Of a stretch of 64,000 bases of DNA, positions 1-11,803 are shown in pieces (the stretch's first letter is position 1; each line of letters begins with the position of its first letter). This DNA is from Parasponia andersonii (Eukaryota > Streptophyta > Magnoliopsida > Rosales > Cannabaceae). The notes beneath the pieces were generated by a model, which worked only from the letters and a program-made list of their open reading frames with translations, was not told the DNA's origin and did not search any database. The stretch spans positions 469,200 to 533,199 of the forward strand of contig JXTB01000151.1 in the NCBI GenBank assembly GCA_002914805.1, read 5' to 3'. Position numbers and translations under genes: made by a program.

Positions 1-156
1 AATGTGATCAGCGTATAGCAGGTTGGTAGTTGCTATGGGAATGGGGAAGGGATTTCATTTTATGAAGGGAGAAACTACCTTGGGATTGCATCCTATTAAG
101 AAAATTTCAATGACCCTTTTGATATCGTTGTTTATGGATATTGCATATGTATTTAG

Positions 157-1930
157 AGGAAAATGGTGATCTTCGAAAGCTGTCATTGGAGACATCCAGT
201 AGCACTAATATGCCTACAGAAGATGTTCAGCCAGTTGAGATTGTGAATGAACCTCCCAATCAGGTGACAGTAACACCTGCCAAACCGAAATACAGGTAAG
301 TGTGGATTTGATGCGTCCTTAATTGTTCTTGGATAGGCGATCAGTTTGAATATTGAAAATGTATAGTTTTCATGGATTTTTAGAGTATGAGGGTATTACT
401 TGCACCTTTATGTATTCTTTGTGTCTCCTTTTGTTCTTCGGGAATATATGAGACAAAACTCTTATTGTTTTGGTGACAACTTCTGCAGGCATGAATTCTA
501 CCAGAAGCCAGAAGAAGTGGTTGTGACCATATTTGCTAAGGGTGTACCTGCTGACAATGTTGCTGTTGAGTTTGGTGAACAAATAGTATGATTTGGTCCA
601 CTTTTTTTTGTCTTCACTTAGCGGGATTTATGGTTTTGTGTTGTAGATCATGGAAAACATGTTCTAGGATTGCATGAGCCTTAACTTTTACTGGTTGTTT
701 TCAGCTAAGTGTTAGCATTGATGTTTCTGGTGAAGGAGATGCATATCATTTTCAGCCTCGCTTGTTTGGGAAGGTAATGAATACATTTTGTTGAGAATCA
801 GTTTCTGGCGGAAATAGTTCATTAGATAGGTGATAGAATAAGATTACTAGAAATTGGAGTTTATGTTACAAATTTTTGAACTTTAACATGTCTCCAGGCT
901 AAGTTTCTAAACTTTTCAACTTTAGATGTATTCACACTTAGTTTCTTGGAACTTTTAACATGTGTCCACACTTAGTGTCTTTGACATATGGTGGTGGTGA
1001 ACTATTAAATTTCTTTTACTCGAAGCTTGACTAATTGTGGGTCTTTGGTTTTTGTGTTTCACTCAATTTCTAGGTTTGTTTTTCTCAAGTATGGAAGGCT
1101 TACATAATCTTTCCCTCCTATTTCCTAAACAGATAATACCCGAGAAGTGCAGATATCTTGTTTTGTCTACCAAAGTTGAGATTCACCTTGCAAAAGCTGA
1201 AGTCATACGCTGGACATCTCTGGAATTCAGCAAGGAAACTGCCGTTACTCAAAGAGTTAGTTCCTCAGGTAGGCGTGCACCAGAGGTTACTGTATGGAAG
1301 TGTTGCACAAGGTCTTTGATAGTGATTTGTGGTGATTTTGTTATGCATACTCTCATTATTAAGCTCGATTCCTGTGCCAAATTTGCAGTTTCTGTATCTG
1401 AAAGACCAACTTACCCATCTTCAAAACCTAAAAGGACAGACTGGGATAAGCTTGAAGCCGAAGTGAAGAAAGAGGTTTGCCTCTAACCTATTCAATTAAC
1501 ATTAATCTTTTCTCCATTTATGAGTGCTCTTTCCTATTCTCCGTGTTCTGATTCCAGGAGAAAGAAGAGAAGCTGGATGGTGATGCTGCTTTGAACAAAT
1601 TTTTCCGGGGTATATATCAGGATGCTGATGAGGACACACGAAGAGCCATGAGCAAATCGTTTGTAAGACTCATCCATCAGAGTTTATTTTCTTTTGAAAA
1701 ACGTTGCGAATTCTGAAAATTGTGTATTGGGCTTGACAATTGTGGAAAAAATTGGGTAAGATTGAGTCTCTGTCTTAAATTGTTTTGTGCATTGAGTTAT
1801 TTGTTTCTTGTTAATGGTACAGGTGGAGTCGCATGGAACAGTGCTCTCAACAAATTGGAAGGAAGTCGGTACAAAGAAAGTGGAGGGAAGCCCTCCTGAT
1901 GGCATGGAGTTGAAGAAATGGGAGTACTAA
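157..1930 (+). CDS. SGT1: SGT1 co-chaperone, 3' part (7 exons, 5' end outside window)
   Basis: SGT1 bridges HSP90/HSC70 and SCF ubiquitin ligases or NLR immune receptors in cytosol and nucleus. Exons read as 157-295, 489-585, 705-773, 1133-1268, 1389-1474, 1558-1662 and 1823-1930. All junctions are GT/AG, the phases match, and about 245 residues are visible. A linker comes first. The CS (HSP90-binding) domain follows, from [19 protein letters not shown] through QPRLFGK and [17 protein letters not shown] to about residue 140. The SGS domain runs from the YPSSKP / [11 protein letters not shown] stretch to the C-terminal [12 protein letters not shown], which is the family's usual end. The N-terminal TPR domain lies upstream of base 1. 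The first exon start at 157 is inferred from a TTTAG acceptor that fits the phase. I see no lesion, so the gene is probably functional. Identification is very secure. Confidence 0.95.
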
Positions 1931-2706
1931 GAGTGGTTGCTCTATGTCATGTAATTTAAGTTTTAAGCATGCTAAATTTTGTTCGAGGACACTGCTAACT
2001 CTTGAATTAATCATTTAGACTTATTGGTTCGGTTTGTGTGTCATGGTTTCTACCAAATTACGATTTTCAGCCTCATTTTTTTCTTCCCTTTCCGTGATCC
2101 ACGTCGTTTGTTAAAGTGTACTATATTATTTCCAGGGTCCGAACTTATTTTGTTACTGAAATGAATGATGATGATCTAGTGTCATATTCTTTTGAGTTGT
2201 GTTTGAAATTTTATTCTCGAGTTCGTTTGCTGCTTTGGACACGATGACTGTGACGAGTGTGTTGGTGATGCCCGCCATCCCAGTTTAAGCCGCTCTGGCT
2301 CGATCGTGCGGTTGTCTATAAATATTGGAGGATTATATGGAACAAGCAAACCTTTGAAAATGATAAGGTTATGATTACTTTTGTTAAATTGATTTTTAAG
2401 TCGCTTAACAGAACTGACTAATTTGTTTAAGGTAGAAATGACTTTCACTCGGAAATTTTGGAATATATCACAAACTTCTTAATTGGTGAATCATTGAGAA
2501 TGTAATTTATTTTATTTTTGGGGAGAAAAAATCAGATACTTTGATGGTTTTCTTTTTGTGGAGATATTATGATGGATCATAGTCTGAAATTTGGTTTTTC
2601 AAGGTTTTGATAGAAAAATGTAAGGTGTACTAATCCGTTTTTCACTTATTATTTTGGAAAAGTAGTGAGGTAATATTGAGAAATTTCCAATATTTCGGAG
2701 ATACTT
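1931..2706. other. SGT1 3' flank and intergenic DNA
   Basis: The first 200 bases after the stop are probably SGT1 3' UTR. The rest is AT-rich. I see no coding signal, RNA gene or clear transposon end before the poly-T at 2707. Confidence 0.5.
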
Positions 2707-2979
2707 TTTTTTTTTTTTTTTTGAAAGAAAGATCTGTATCATATATTACTCCTTAAGAACAACATACGCGGGTAGGGGACGGAATTTCTTCCAACCAAAC
2801 AAGTTCTCCATCTATCCTAAGCGAAAATCTAGTTAGACCATGAGTAGCTTGATTAGCATCTCGTCGAACGTGGACCAAAGATACACCACGAAAATAAGAT
2901 AAAAAAAATGAATATCTAACAAAAGACCGCTAAGCCGAGAAAAACAATTTTCATGACAAAAAAAAAAAAAGACCAAGTA

Positions 2980-3260
2980 CAGACAGAGCATCAATTTCAA
3001 CAGAATCCAGTGTTACACTAATATGTTTAGCCTATTCCAAATTTCTGAGAAGGGCAACAGCTTCAGCTTCAACCACGGATAGTCCACCACTTAGTTTCTT
3101 TGCTGGTGCTCCCATGACTTCTCCATTATGATCACGAATAATAGCACTAATTCCCAGAAATCCAGATGTAGTATCCAAAGCGGCATCCACATTTAGTTTA
3201 TAACACTTGACTAAAATGCACAGACGATCTAAATCCCACTCCTCCATGCAATTTAGATTG
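2980..3260 (-). pseudogene. LINE RNase H domain (C-terminal part of ORF2)
   Basis: The minus-strand reading at 3032-3247 gives a plant LINE-type RNase H fragment: NVDAA, then a GISAIIRDHNGEV-like segment and VVEAEAVALL. The NVDAA and EAEA segments contain the D and E that act as catalytic residues in this RVT_3 family. The piece is separated from the reverse transcriptase by about 100 bases with stops. It is part of the LINE and not an independent gene. Confidence 0.7.
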
Positions 3261-3344
3261 ACACATTTTCTTCCAAGAAATCTAATGAATTTTCTGATTA
3301 TGAGATGAAGAACCCCACCAAAACCGTGCTATTAAAGACTCCAG

Positions 3345-4611
3345 CTAATTGCAAAGGGATACTAGTAATTTGAAACATGTCATTGCATAGGCAGGAATAC
3401 TCTGAACAACAGCTTTTAGTAATATTTCTTTTCCACCTTGTGAGAAAAGTTGGTTTTGCCAAGTAGAGAGCTTACTCCAAACCCTATCCTTAATACAACG
3501 AACAAGTTCTTTCTTGGACCTACCAGCCATAGTTGGAAGACCCAAATAGATCTCATGGTGCTCACATTCCTCCATTCCCAAAGCTATACAAAATAATTGC
3601 CTATTTGCAATCGTGGTAGTAGGCGAAAACACGATAGAGGACTTGGAGTAATTAACCATCTGACCAGATGCAGCCTCATAAGCTTGTAAAATCATCTTAA
3701 TAGTTGAACAGGATTGAGGAGTAGCTTGTCCGAACAACAAACTATCATTAGCAAATAAGAGATGACTAACCGATGGAGCATCACAGGCAACCAAAACGCC
3801 AACCAATTTTCGATCTAACTCCGCCTCAAATAAAAGAGATGACAACACTTCACCAATAATAAGGAATAAAAACGGGGAAAAAGGGTCACCCTGACGCAAG
3901 CCCCTAGAAGGTTCAATATCGCCCATCACTGAACCGCTAATCTGGAAAGAATAGTGGACTGAGGAAACACATCTCATAATTCGATGGACCCAAGAATCAG
4001 CAAACCCCAGCTTCAATAACATTGCCAGTAAAAATCTTCACTCTATTCGGTCATACGCCTTACTCATGTCCAGCTTCATTGCAAAGAATTGCCTTTTTCC
4101 ATATTTCCGACACTTCATAGCATGAATAATTTTGTATGCCACCAGCATATTGTTAGTGATCAACCTATTAGCCACAAAGGCACTCTGAGATTCAGAAATA
4201 ACAGAAGATAACATAGATTTGAAATACCTGACAATAACTTTGGAAGTAATTTTGTACAAGAACATTACATAAGCTAATAGGGCAGAAATCGCCAACATTC
4301 TAAAGAGACTGGACCTTAGGAATGAGGATAACTAGTGTACTATTAACAGAATGAAAATCAGCATACCTATGTAGGAAATCTAACACCACTCTTGTTACCA
4401 ATGGGCCAACAATATGCCAATAGTTCTGATAGAACATAGCACTCAAACCATCAAGACTAGGGCTCTTGTTTGAACCCATATCCTTAACCGCCATGTAAAC
4501 CTCTTCAAAAGAAAAGAGGCGAATAAGATACTCATTCATATCACAATTCACTTTAGGCTGGACCTTATCCAAAATAATATCCATTAGCTCATGAGAAGGC
4601 TGCTGGGACAT
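3345..4611 (-). pseudogene. LINE reverse transcriptase (broken)
   Basis: Three adjoining readings (4611-4300, 4298-4038, 4022-3345) together cover the fingers-palm-thumb of a non-LTR reverse transcriptase. Visible motifs are MKLDMSKAYDRIE (motif A), LRQGDPFSPFLF (motif B), then HLLFANDSLLF (motif C), and the plant LINE thumb segments YLGLP and LSTWQ. The normal FADD box reads FAND, so a catalytic Asp is Asn. The tryptophan codon after DRIE has become TGA (in frame), and one frameshift lies near 4299. The enzyme cannot be functional. Confidence 0.85.
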
Positions 4612-4775
4612 GAATAACTGGGAATAGAATAAGCAATTTCATTGGTCCCGATTTGCCAAATTCCATGAGAATCAAATAACCCTGTAATGCGATTAAGTTT
4701 TCGTCGATAGTTGGCCCTAGAATGGAAGAACTTGGTATTATTGTCACCCGCTTTCATCCATTGAAAACGAGACCT

Positions 4776-5790
4776 TTATTGCCAATAAGTCTCTTCTTGC
4801 AATAAGATATCATCCAATTCCTTTTCGAGTTTAGAGATGGCATCCATATCAAGATCATCTGATTGTTGGTATAATATACGAAGCAAATTACTTTTCTCCT
4901 TAATTTTTTGCTTACGTTTACCCAACTTTTGATGATGCCAGGAGGAAAGTGAAGCAGCACAAGTAGAAAACTTACCCAAGAGATCCTCTAGCGCAGAGCC
5001 TGACACAGGGAAATGCCAGATATTCGAAATAATTTCTTCACAATCTTTATCCTCCAACCAAAGAGATTCAAATTGAAAATGAGGGATACCTCTATTATCA
5101 GCGGAAGCAGTCGGACCCGAGAGACGAACCCAGAGAACACGATGATCAGATTTATGAAAGCCCAAATGGTGTAAATCGGCCAGTGGGAAAATAGAATCCC
5201 AATCAGAGTTAGTAAACACCCAATCAAGCCGCTCCTGAATTCGTGCATCTGCTCGATGATGATTATCACATGTCAAACGAGGACCATTAAAATCCATAGG
5301 CCATAGCTCACATTGATCAAAACAATTCCGAAAAGCATCCATAGCTGCATCAGAACGGTAAGCACCCAATTTTTTATCCTCAAGAGTCATCACCTCATTC
5401 ATATCCCCCATAATTAACCAGAGGCCATCAGTAACCCCACGAAGCCGGCGTATGAGAGTCCATGAATGTAACTTGTTATGAGCCTCAGGAGCTCCACAGA
5501 ACCCAGTAAAGTGAAAAGAAGAGCTATTAACATCTACATAACAGTCAATATAATAAAAGAAGTAGGAAATAATATTTACAACTGCCCGTTGAGACCAAAA
5601 TAGCACCAACAAGACCCCTTCGAGCTATTTCAATACCGCCATAAAACTTAAGCTTAGAACGGAAAATATCAATCTGACATGCTGGGAGTTCGGTTTCAAG
5701 AAAAAACAGTAAAAAAGGGATCTTGTTGTTGAACCAACAGGTTAAGAGCACGGAACGCACGTCGATTCCCCAGACCATGCGCATTCCAAC
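4776..5790 (-). pseudogene. LINE apurinic-type endonuclease (broken)
   Basis: The minus strand begins near 5790 with an ILSWNAHGL-like start, typical of ORF2 endonucleases. After a frame change it continues at 5612-4776 with WLIMGDMNE (the GDFNE motif), a RLDWVFTN segment and SDHRVLWV (the terminal SDH motif). A linker rich in charged residues follows, leading to the reverse transcriptase. The domain would nick genomic DNA for target-primed reverse transcription. At least two frameshifts make it non-functional. Confidence 0.8.
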
Positions 5791-5799
5791 TTAGAATAC

Positions 5800-6330
5800 T
5801 CGTGGCTCGTGACGGGGCCAGGAACCAGCACCCGCCACTTTGATCATCGACCCATCAAGAGCTTCAGTTATCTTTGTCCGTTTCACCACCTGATTTCCTG
5901 GACTTGACGTTTATAGCAGATGGTCACTTTGTCGTGTTTGGTCTCTTTGCATGACGACCAAGGTACACATAGAGAAAAGGCCCAATGGAAATATTAGATA
6001 CGAGGCCACAGTACCAGGGTCCTTTTGCGATAGGCACAAATTAGAAGTGGATAAACATGCCTTACTAATATTGGACTTTGGCCCATTCTTTTTATTAGGA
6101 TAGCACGTGACAGCAAAGGAACTGCTCGGAATGAGAGATAAAGTCCCACTCAAAGCAGTTTCTGAAGGAATCAAAGAAGTAGGCAGAGAGGGAGTTAACT
6201 GCCTCTTGAATAATTTTCACTTTCCCTTTCTTATCAGTAACACCTGCATTAGAATGCTTTATGGCAGTCGCCGCCAGAGACGCCTACGAAGATGTCGAGG
6301 CCAGAGACCCCAACGAAGATGAGGTCGGAA
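5800..6330 (-). pseudogene. Probable LINE ORF1 / 5' remnant
   Basis: This segment lies immediately upstream of the LINE endonuclease on the minus strand. It has a short reading (6174-5911) with no domain I can recognise and is interrupted by stops. Its position suggests the remnant of the gag-like ORF1. That is inference from location only. Confidence 0.35.
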
Positions 6331-6633
6331 TAGCACAAACATTAGAAGAAATAGAGTTCCTAGCTAAACAGGTAGACATAATAAGGTTGAAAAAATGACA
6401 CATGAAGAAAAAAGTAGAAAGGAATATAGGATAGTTAATAAAAACGAAATAGGAAGTAATAATTAAAGAAGACATACGGTAAGAGGATGGTAGGAAACAG
6501 AGCATTTTTTTTCAAAACTTGACTCAACTATCACAACATCTTTTCTATTAACATTGAAGAAATTTGATTTTAAATTTTAAAATGCATTACTGTTCTGCTC
6601 TACAAGTTTGCGTTCCTTTCAATACATTGTACC

Positions 6634-6664
<31 letters not shown>

Positions 6665-7300
6665 GGTTTTCAATCCAGTAAGTGTTTTTTTTTTCAGGTG
6701 TAAGTGTTTTTTTTAGGTGTAAGTAATTTTTATATTAATTTTTATAATAAAAAAATAAACGTAACCAAATTGATCTGTAAAAAAAAAAAATACCTATATA
6801 TATATAAATATATATATTCAGTCTCCTAGTTCCTAAGCTCGTGGGAGAAATGTTGGAAATAGAGGTACTACTAAGTAATTTTTTTTTATTTATCAATCAT
6901 CGTAACAATGGTTCAATAATTATAATAAAATACATAAAAATATATGTATTATTATTATTTTTATTTTATTTTTTATAATAAAAAAATAAAAGTAAATTGA
7001 TCCGTAAAAAATAAAATTACCTATATATATATATATATTCAGTCCTAAATTTTTAAGATCTAAATTTTGCCATTCTTAAGTGGAGTGAGATTGTTTTAAC
7101 GATAGAGGATATTATTGGTTGCTTATTCAGTGAGGAATATATATACACAGTATAAATGTTCTCTATCTGGTACTACATATTTAAAAACAAAAAAAAAAAT
7201 GAATTTTTCGAATTTCTATTTTAATTAAAAACCAAAAGAGGAGGAAAAAAAGAGATTATTTCAAAGAAAAAAGTTTTGAATTAAAAAAAAAAACGGAATC
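6331..7300. repeat. AT-rich DNA with a duplicated block of about 100 bp and TA microsatellites
   Basis: Two similar blocks (about 6727-6830 and 6961-7050) share an ATAATAAAAAAATAAA stretch, an AATTGATC(T/C)GTAAAAA segment and a TA repeat ending in ATTCAGTC. A further (TA)n run lies at about 6640-6663. No gene is seen. Confidence 0.5.
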
Positions 7301-7324
7301 TCTGTTGCTTGACTCCCACGCACT

Positions 7325-7366
<42 letters not shown>
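7325..7366. repeat. (TC)n microsatellite
   Basis: This is a pure TC dinucleotide run. Pyrimidine runs of this sort are common in plant 5' untranslated leaders. It sits next to a GC-rich segment that may be the TRAPPC1 leader exon. Confidence 0.8.
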
Positions 7367-7367
<1 letters not shown>

Positions 7368-7536
7368 GATTCCGACGAAGATTTGGTCCTAAGGGAGGCG
7401 AATCAACTTGCTTCATCGGGACGGGCTTCGATCTAGGCGGAGGCGTGGGGAGTGGCTGAGAAGCTGAATCTGGTTGGCCCCCATTTTGAGCAGCCGGAGT
7501 CTTGTTTGGTGTCCTGGCACAAACAAGGTCACCCAT
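7367..7536 (+). other. GC-rich segment: candidate noncoding first exon of TRAPPC1, or an orphan minus-strand ORF
   Basis: The segment is clearly richer in G+C than its surroundings. On the plus strand it could be a 5' UTR exon ending at CAAACAAG/GTCACC, spliced to an acceptor at about 10173 (TTTGCAG) upstream of the TRAPPC1 start. On the minus strand it reads openly from an ATG at 7536, in a good initiation context, as a Pro/Ser-rich peptide. That reading passes PLPTPPPRSKPVP and then runs into the translated (GA)n repeat. I do not recognise the peptide. The exon interpretation is the more economical one, but neither is proven. Confidence 0.3.
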
Positions 7537-7743
7537 TTCAACTTTCCTGATTTTTTTGTTTGTGTTAATAGTTTTTAATTTGAGTTTTCGTATGTACCCA
7601 GATGAGTATTTCTGTAAAATTCATGCTCTTTGGAATTGGGTTTCTTAGGCTTTTAGTTGTGTATCCTGGTGAGTATTTTGGTTAAATTAGTGTTCATTTC
7701 TCAGTTTTGTCGAGGAATTGGGAATTGGGTTTCTCAGATTTTT

Positions 7744-7881
7744 AGGGCGCGTGTGGTATATGATTTGAATCCTATTTTACAGATTAGAAATAGCTTTTAT
7801 GCATAAGGTTGTTGGAAGGATTAAATGAAAATTGTTTCCAGATTTGTAAAATAGGATTCAAATCCAGTACCAAAGGCATCT
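7744..7881. mobile_element. Small foldback MITE
   Basis: The two ends are long imperfect inverted repeats. The left arm contains GATTTGAATCCTATTTTACA. The right arm contains its near-complement TGTAAAATAGGATTCAAATC (one base differs). The outer ends read GGGCGCGTGTGGTA and, inverted, GATGCCTTTGGTAC. The element is about 138 bp with no coding capacity. The ends resemble hAT-type MITEs, but I cannot fix a target-site duplication. Confidence 0.65.
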
Positions 7882-8131
7882 TTAATTTTCTTGATTCTGC
7901 GTTAGGTGCATTTCTACCTGATTTTAACTTTCTTTTCCCTCTAATTAATTAAATCTGATGCCCATTATTATAGTTTTAGTTTGGGTTTTTTGGGGAATGC
8001 CACCAATCTTAGCAAAGTTTAGTTTAGTACTAGTAACTGGCTGCTGTTTTGAACTTTTATTGTGTTACTGGTGTCTTCCCTGGAGGGTTTTTGATCTCGT
8101 TACTACTTCTCCTCAAAAACATTGATCTGCT

Positions 8132-8830
8132 GTCCCACCTCAATTCAATGCCTTAAAATAGGCCATGGAAATACTCGGTCAACTTCATTAGCTAAAATCC
8201 ATTATCACTCCATCTCTAAGTAGCAGCTCTAATAAACCTTCTCCTTTTGAGAATAATAGCAATACTGATAAAGATATTTGTAATTCTATGGCGAGTATAA
8301 GAGCTCAGGAGTCTATTAAGTGTTGACTTTGTACAATAGGTTTTGGAGGATTATTTGTAGAACATGACCGCTTTTGTTAACAAACGTTGCTCTCATTGTT
8401 TGTCTTGTTCTAGGAACCCCGTTTACATAAACATAGGCAAAGGTGGACTAATATTTACATCTTGATTGGGTTCATTGTGTTATGTTGTGCTATATTGTGT
8501 GCTTTGTTTGCTGGTTTTGATCAGAAAGGTTTCAAGGTTAAAGAAGTGAAAGATCTTTCCAAGTTGATCAAGTATTAAGAAGTTAATTATAAGCTTATTT
8601 TATTCTTGGACTGTGCAATTTTCATTCCATTGGTTTTAAGAACTAAACAACTTGTGATATAATTTTACGGCCAAAATGGAAGGGAAAAAGATGGCTACTC
8701 CTTTCGTCTTTTTGTTTTTGTTTTTTGTTTTGGGGACTATTTAATGAATGAAATACATCAATAATGTTTCAATCATATTAAACTGCTTCCCTATTTAATA
8801 ACACGAAGACTTTGTTTACTATTTCCTTCG
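8132..8830 (+). pseudogene. Decayed ABCG transporter fragment, paralogue of the gene at 57611-59460
   Basis: The translation starts VPPQFNALK-stop-AMEIL and continues through an S/N-rich linker to LTLYNRFWRII, a stop, and LIVCLVLGT. It then jumps at TACATAAACATAGG to RQRWTNIYILIGF and a tail ending KLIKY-stop. The intact ABCG gene has the same order (VPPQLNALEYAMEIL, LTLYNRFWRII, LIVGLVLGT, YINIG, RQKWTNIYILIGF). The copy has therefore lost most of the membrane domain between YINIG and RQKW, and it carries several stops. Similarity continues past the stop into the 3' flank to about 8830. It lies on the opposite strand from the intact gene. The 5' limit may extend somewhat upstream of 8132 but is unclear. 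Confidence 0.85.
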
Positions 8831-10172
8831 AGGGTTTTGGCTGCTTGGATTTTTATTGTGCTAATGGTCTTGTGTTATCTTGTTCCTACTTTACCTTCAC
8901 TCACATATTGATCAACATAATAAGTTGTTCACATAATTGGTAGGGTTGGAATTTGGAAAACAAGGGACTAGCTTCTAGCTTATAGTGGGGATCCAATATA
9001 TTTGCTTTCTAACAAAACGTGGAGTGTATATGTTTATAATTTAATAACGAAATATCTATTTGTTTCATAATTCATTTTGCTTTGCATCTTTCTTGTCTTT
9101 ATATTGAAGTTTATTTGTTCATATGATTTTACTGTTAACTGTTATAATATATAGTTCCAACTTTGTTTAATTTATCTGTAGAGGTCAATGCTATATGCTT
9201 CTGAACTTATTTCATATTATGTTTATTCCATAGTATGCATGTCTAGTTCTTATTTGAAAATAGTTTATCAGATATAGTGAGCTATGAATCAGTTAGGTAT
9301 AACAACAACAAAGACGACTGAGAGAATGCTAGTACGAGCAAGCCAAGACATGTAGTAAATTTATCAGATGAATCAGCTATAGTTATGACAGCTTGTTGAG
9401 ATCATATTTCTCAAGCTCTGTGGATCGAGTAGGAATTAGTTAGATATACCATATTTATAAACATTTAGTATACGATCAATTTTATATGGACATTAATGAG
9501 TATGTTTCAATCACATTGATGAAACAAGTACTTTAAAGTTTGTTTAATTGTTGAAAATTTACCTGAAATATTTATCTTTTATGTTTAATTTATTATTTTC
9601 ATAGAATTGATATTGAATGAAAAAAAATAACTGTTGTTCACAAATATTGTAAATATTATTATTATTATTAAATAATTAAGATACAATTTCAAAAAGAAAA
9701 TTAGTTTAGCACAGATTATTCAAGCTGTACATTTTTTTTTGGTAATTGTGGACCATATGTACTAATTTTTAACTAAAGAAAAAAATGTTTTCTGAAATTA
9801 GAGTTGTTTTTTTGTTCTTTTTACCCAAACATATTTTCTGTTTTCTATAAATAAATTTCTAAAAAAGTAAATTTTTAGAAAACATTTGCCAAACATCTCT
9901 TGTTTTCTGACAATACTAGAAAACAGTTTTTGTTCTCATTTCTGAAAACACAACTCTAAAAACAAAAAACAAAAAACAATGCCAAACAGCCCCTTAGTTT
10001 TCCTGTGTACCTGTATGAGTTTTTTCTTAGATTTCTGTTCTTTTTATTGGGTTTGTCAGATATTGGAATTTAATTTTGTTAAATGGTTCTAATATGTTGC
10101 ATACCCTTTATCCAATTTCGAAGCTGCTATATGTTTCCTAGTTCATTGATGCAAACATTTTGCGCATTTGCA
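8831..10172. other. AT-rich DNA upstream of TRAPPC1; one transposon-like patch
   Basis: No coding signal is seen. About 9780-9995 has short inverted AGTTGTTTTT / AAAACAACT-type arms. It ends in AATGCCAAACAGCCCC, a terminal sequence typical of hAT-like MITEs. No matching intact left end was found, so this is probably a decayed fragment. Confidence 0.35.
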
Positions 10173-10342
10173 GACAGTTACTGTTAAGGGATTTAGGTTT
10201 AGGTTTCAGGAGAGAGAGATTGATATAGGTTTTGATCTCATTTTAAAAGAAAAAATGAAGTTGCTATATGTTTCCATATGCTTTGCTGAACCGGAATTGG
10301 TCTCTGAACAGAACCAAACTATCCAGAGTCCGGTAGCGAAGA

Positions 10343-11766
10343 ATGCAATTCTTTGGGGGTTCAGAAATCAGCCCATCGCCACCGGCTCCGACGGTGTCTG
10401 GTAACAACGCCAATATGATGTACGTGTTCAATCGGAATGGCATCTGCTTGCTCTACCGGGAGTGGAACCGTCCTCTCAGAACCCTCAACCCCCAGCAAGA
10501 CCACAAGCTCATGTTCGGCTTGCTCTTCTCCCTCAAGTCCTTGACTGCCAAGATGGACCCTACCATGTACTTCTTCTTCTTCCTGTTAATGAGTTTTAAG
10601 GGTTTCAGTTTTGTGCTAATGGGTTTTTGGGTGGTGCAGTGCAGAGAAAGGGAACCTTGGGGTGCCTCAATTGCCAGGTCAAGGTTGCTCTTTTCATAGC
10701 TTTCATACCAATACCTACAAGCTCAGTTTCATGGAAACTCCTTCTGGAATTAAGGTCTGCTAAAATGTTAAAATTGTGATTTCTGAGCACAAGATCTGAT
10801 CTTCTAGCTTAGACTTCTTAATATTAGCGTCGAAATTATCTTTACGTGATCTTTTTTTCTTAACACAAACAATTTTTGGATGGTAATTTTGCAGTAGTAG
10901 AGCATAAATTGGCACCATTTTCACAATCCGTTGTTGCCTTTGAAATGTTGTGCTTGATTTGTTAGCCCCTGAATGTGCTCAGTAGTCCACTTCATCTACT
11001 TTGACTCTTGTTTTGGTGCAACAAGGAATACAGAACCTCATCATAAATAAAATACCGTAACATTCAGTTTGGATTCTTATCACATATTGACCTATTCGAA
11101 TGCTGCTTGATCTGACAATGCCCCAAAATCTGTTGCTCTTGTTGATGTAATTGTTGATCTTGTGATATGTTTTGGCACTATGATCCTCTGTGTCGTTGTA
11201 GAAGTAGAACTAATTTTGCTCCGTAAAAAGTTTCCTTTGATAGTAGTATTTTGTGACATAATGCTCTAGCCTCTTTATTTGAATGCTTTGTTTAGGTTAC
11301 CATTACGAATCTGTATATCGCTGTTGGTTGTTATCGCTCAATTGTTATTGTGTATTCTTGTCTGCAGCTTATCTTGGTTACTCATCCCAGGACTGGTGAC
11401 CTTAGGGAATCCTTGAAGTACATTTACAACTTGTATGTTGAATATGTTGTGAAGAACCCTCTTTACTCTCCTGGAACTCCAATCAGGTAACTTATTGATT
11501 GTTTTGTAAGCTTGAGGCTAGTAAATGATATATATCTATGCGATCCCAATTTATTTTCTAAAGGTTAATGAGTTTGGATTTATTTATTTGTTTCTACATA
11601 CTTTTTTTTTAATACAGAGACATCGTACTATTTTCTTTGAGGTTCTAAGGGCTAACAAAATTTTCAGTTTCTTTCTGCACTACCTTGCAAAGATGTGCAA
11701 ATTAGTAGGCAACCAACTACCTGACTGGGGAGCCAGACAATTGGGTTTTTCATGTTACTGTCTGTA

Positions 11767-11803
<37 letters not shown>

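Larger units (their letters stand above)
2707..6330 (-). mobile_element. Decayed L1-type LINE retrotransposon
   Basis: On the minus strand the order is ORF1-like remnant, AP endonuclease, reverse transcriptase, RNase H and poly(A). This is the architecture of plant L1-clade LINEs. The 3' end is marked by a run of about 17 T on the plus strand (2707-2724). The 5' boundary is uncertain: ORF2 begins near 5790, and probable ORF1/5' material continues to about 6330. Frame changes and in-frame stops break ORF2 into several pieces, so the copy is dead. I could not identify a convincing target-site duplication around the ends. Confidence 0.85.

Noticed and set aside
2182..2448. 88-codon minus-strand ORF after SGT1
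   Set aside because: No recognisable domain, no homologous copy in the window, and random-looking composition.
8411..8460. Initial reading of GGAACCCCGTTTACAT as the RGLHERQ segment of ABCG
   Set aside because: It aligns better with LGT-YINIG of the first membrane segment, with the deletion junction just after ACATAGG.
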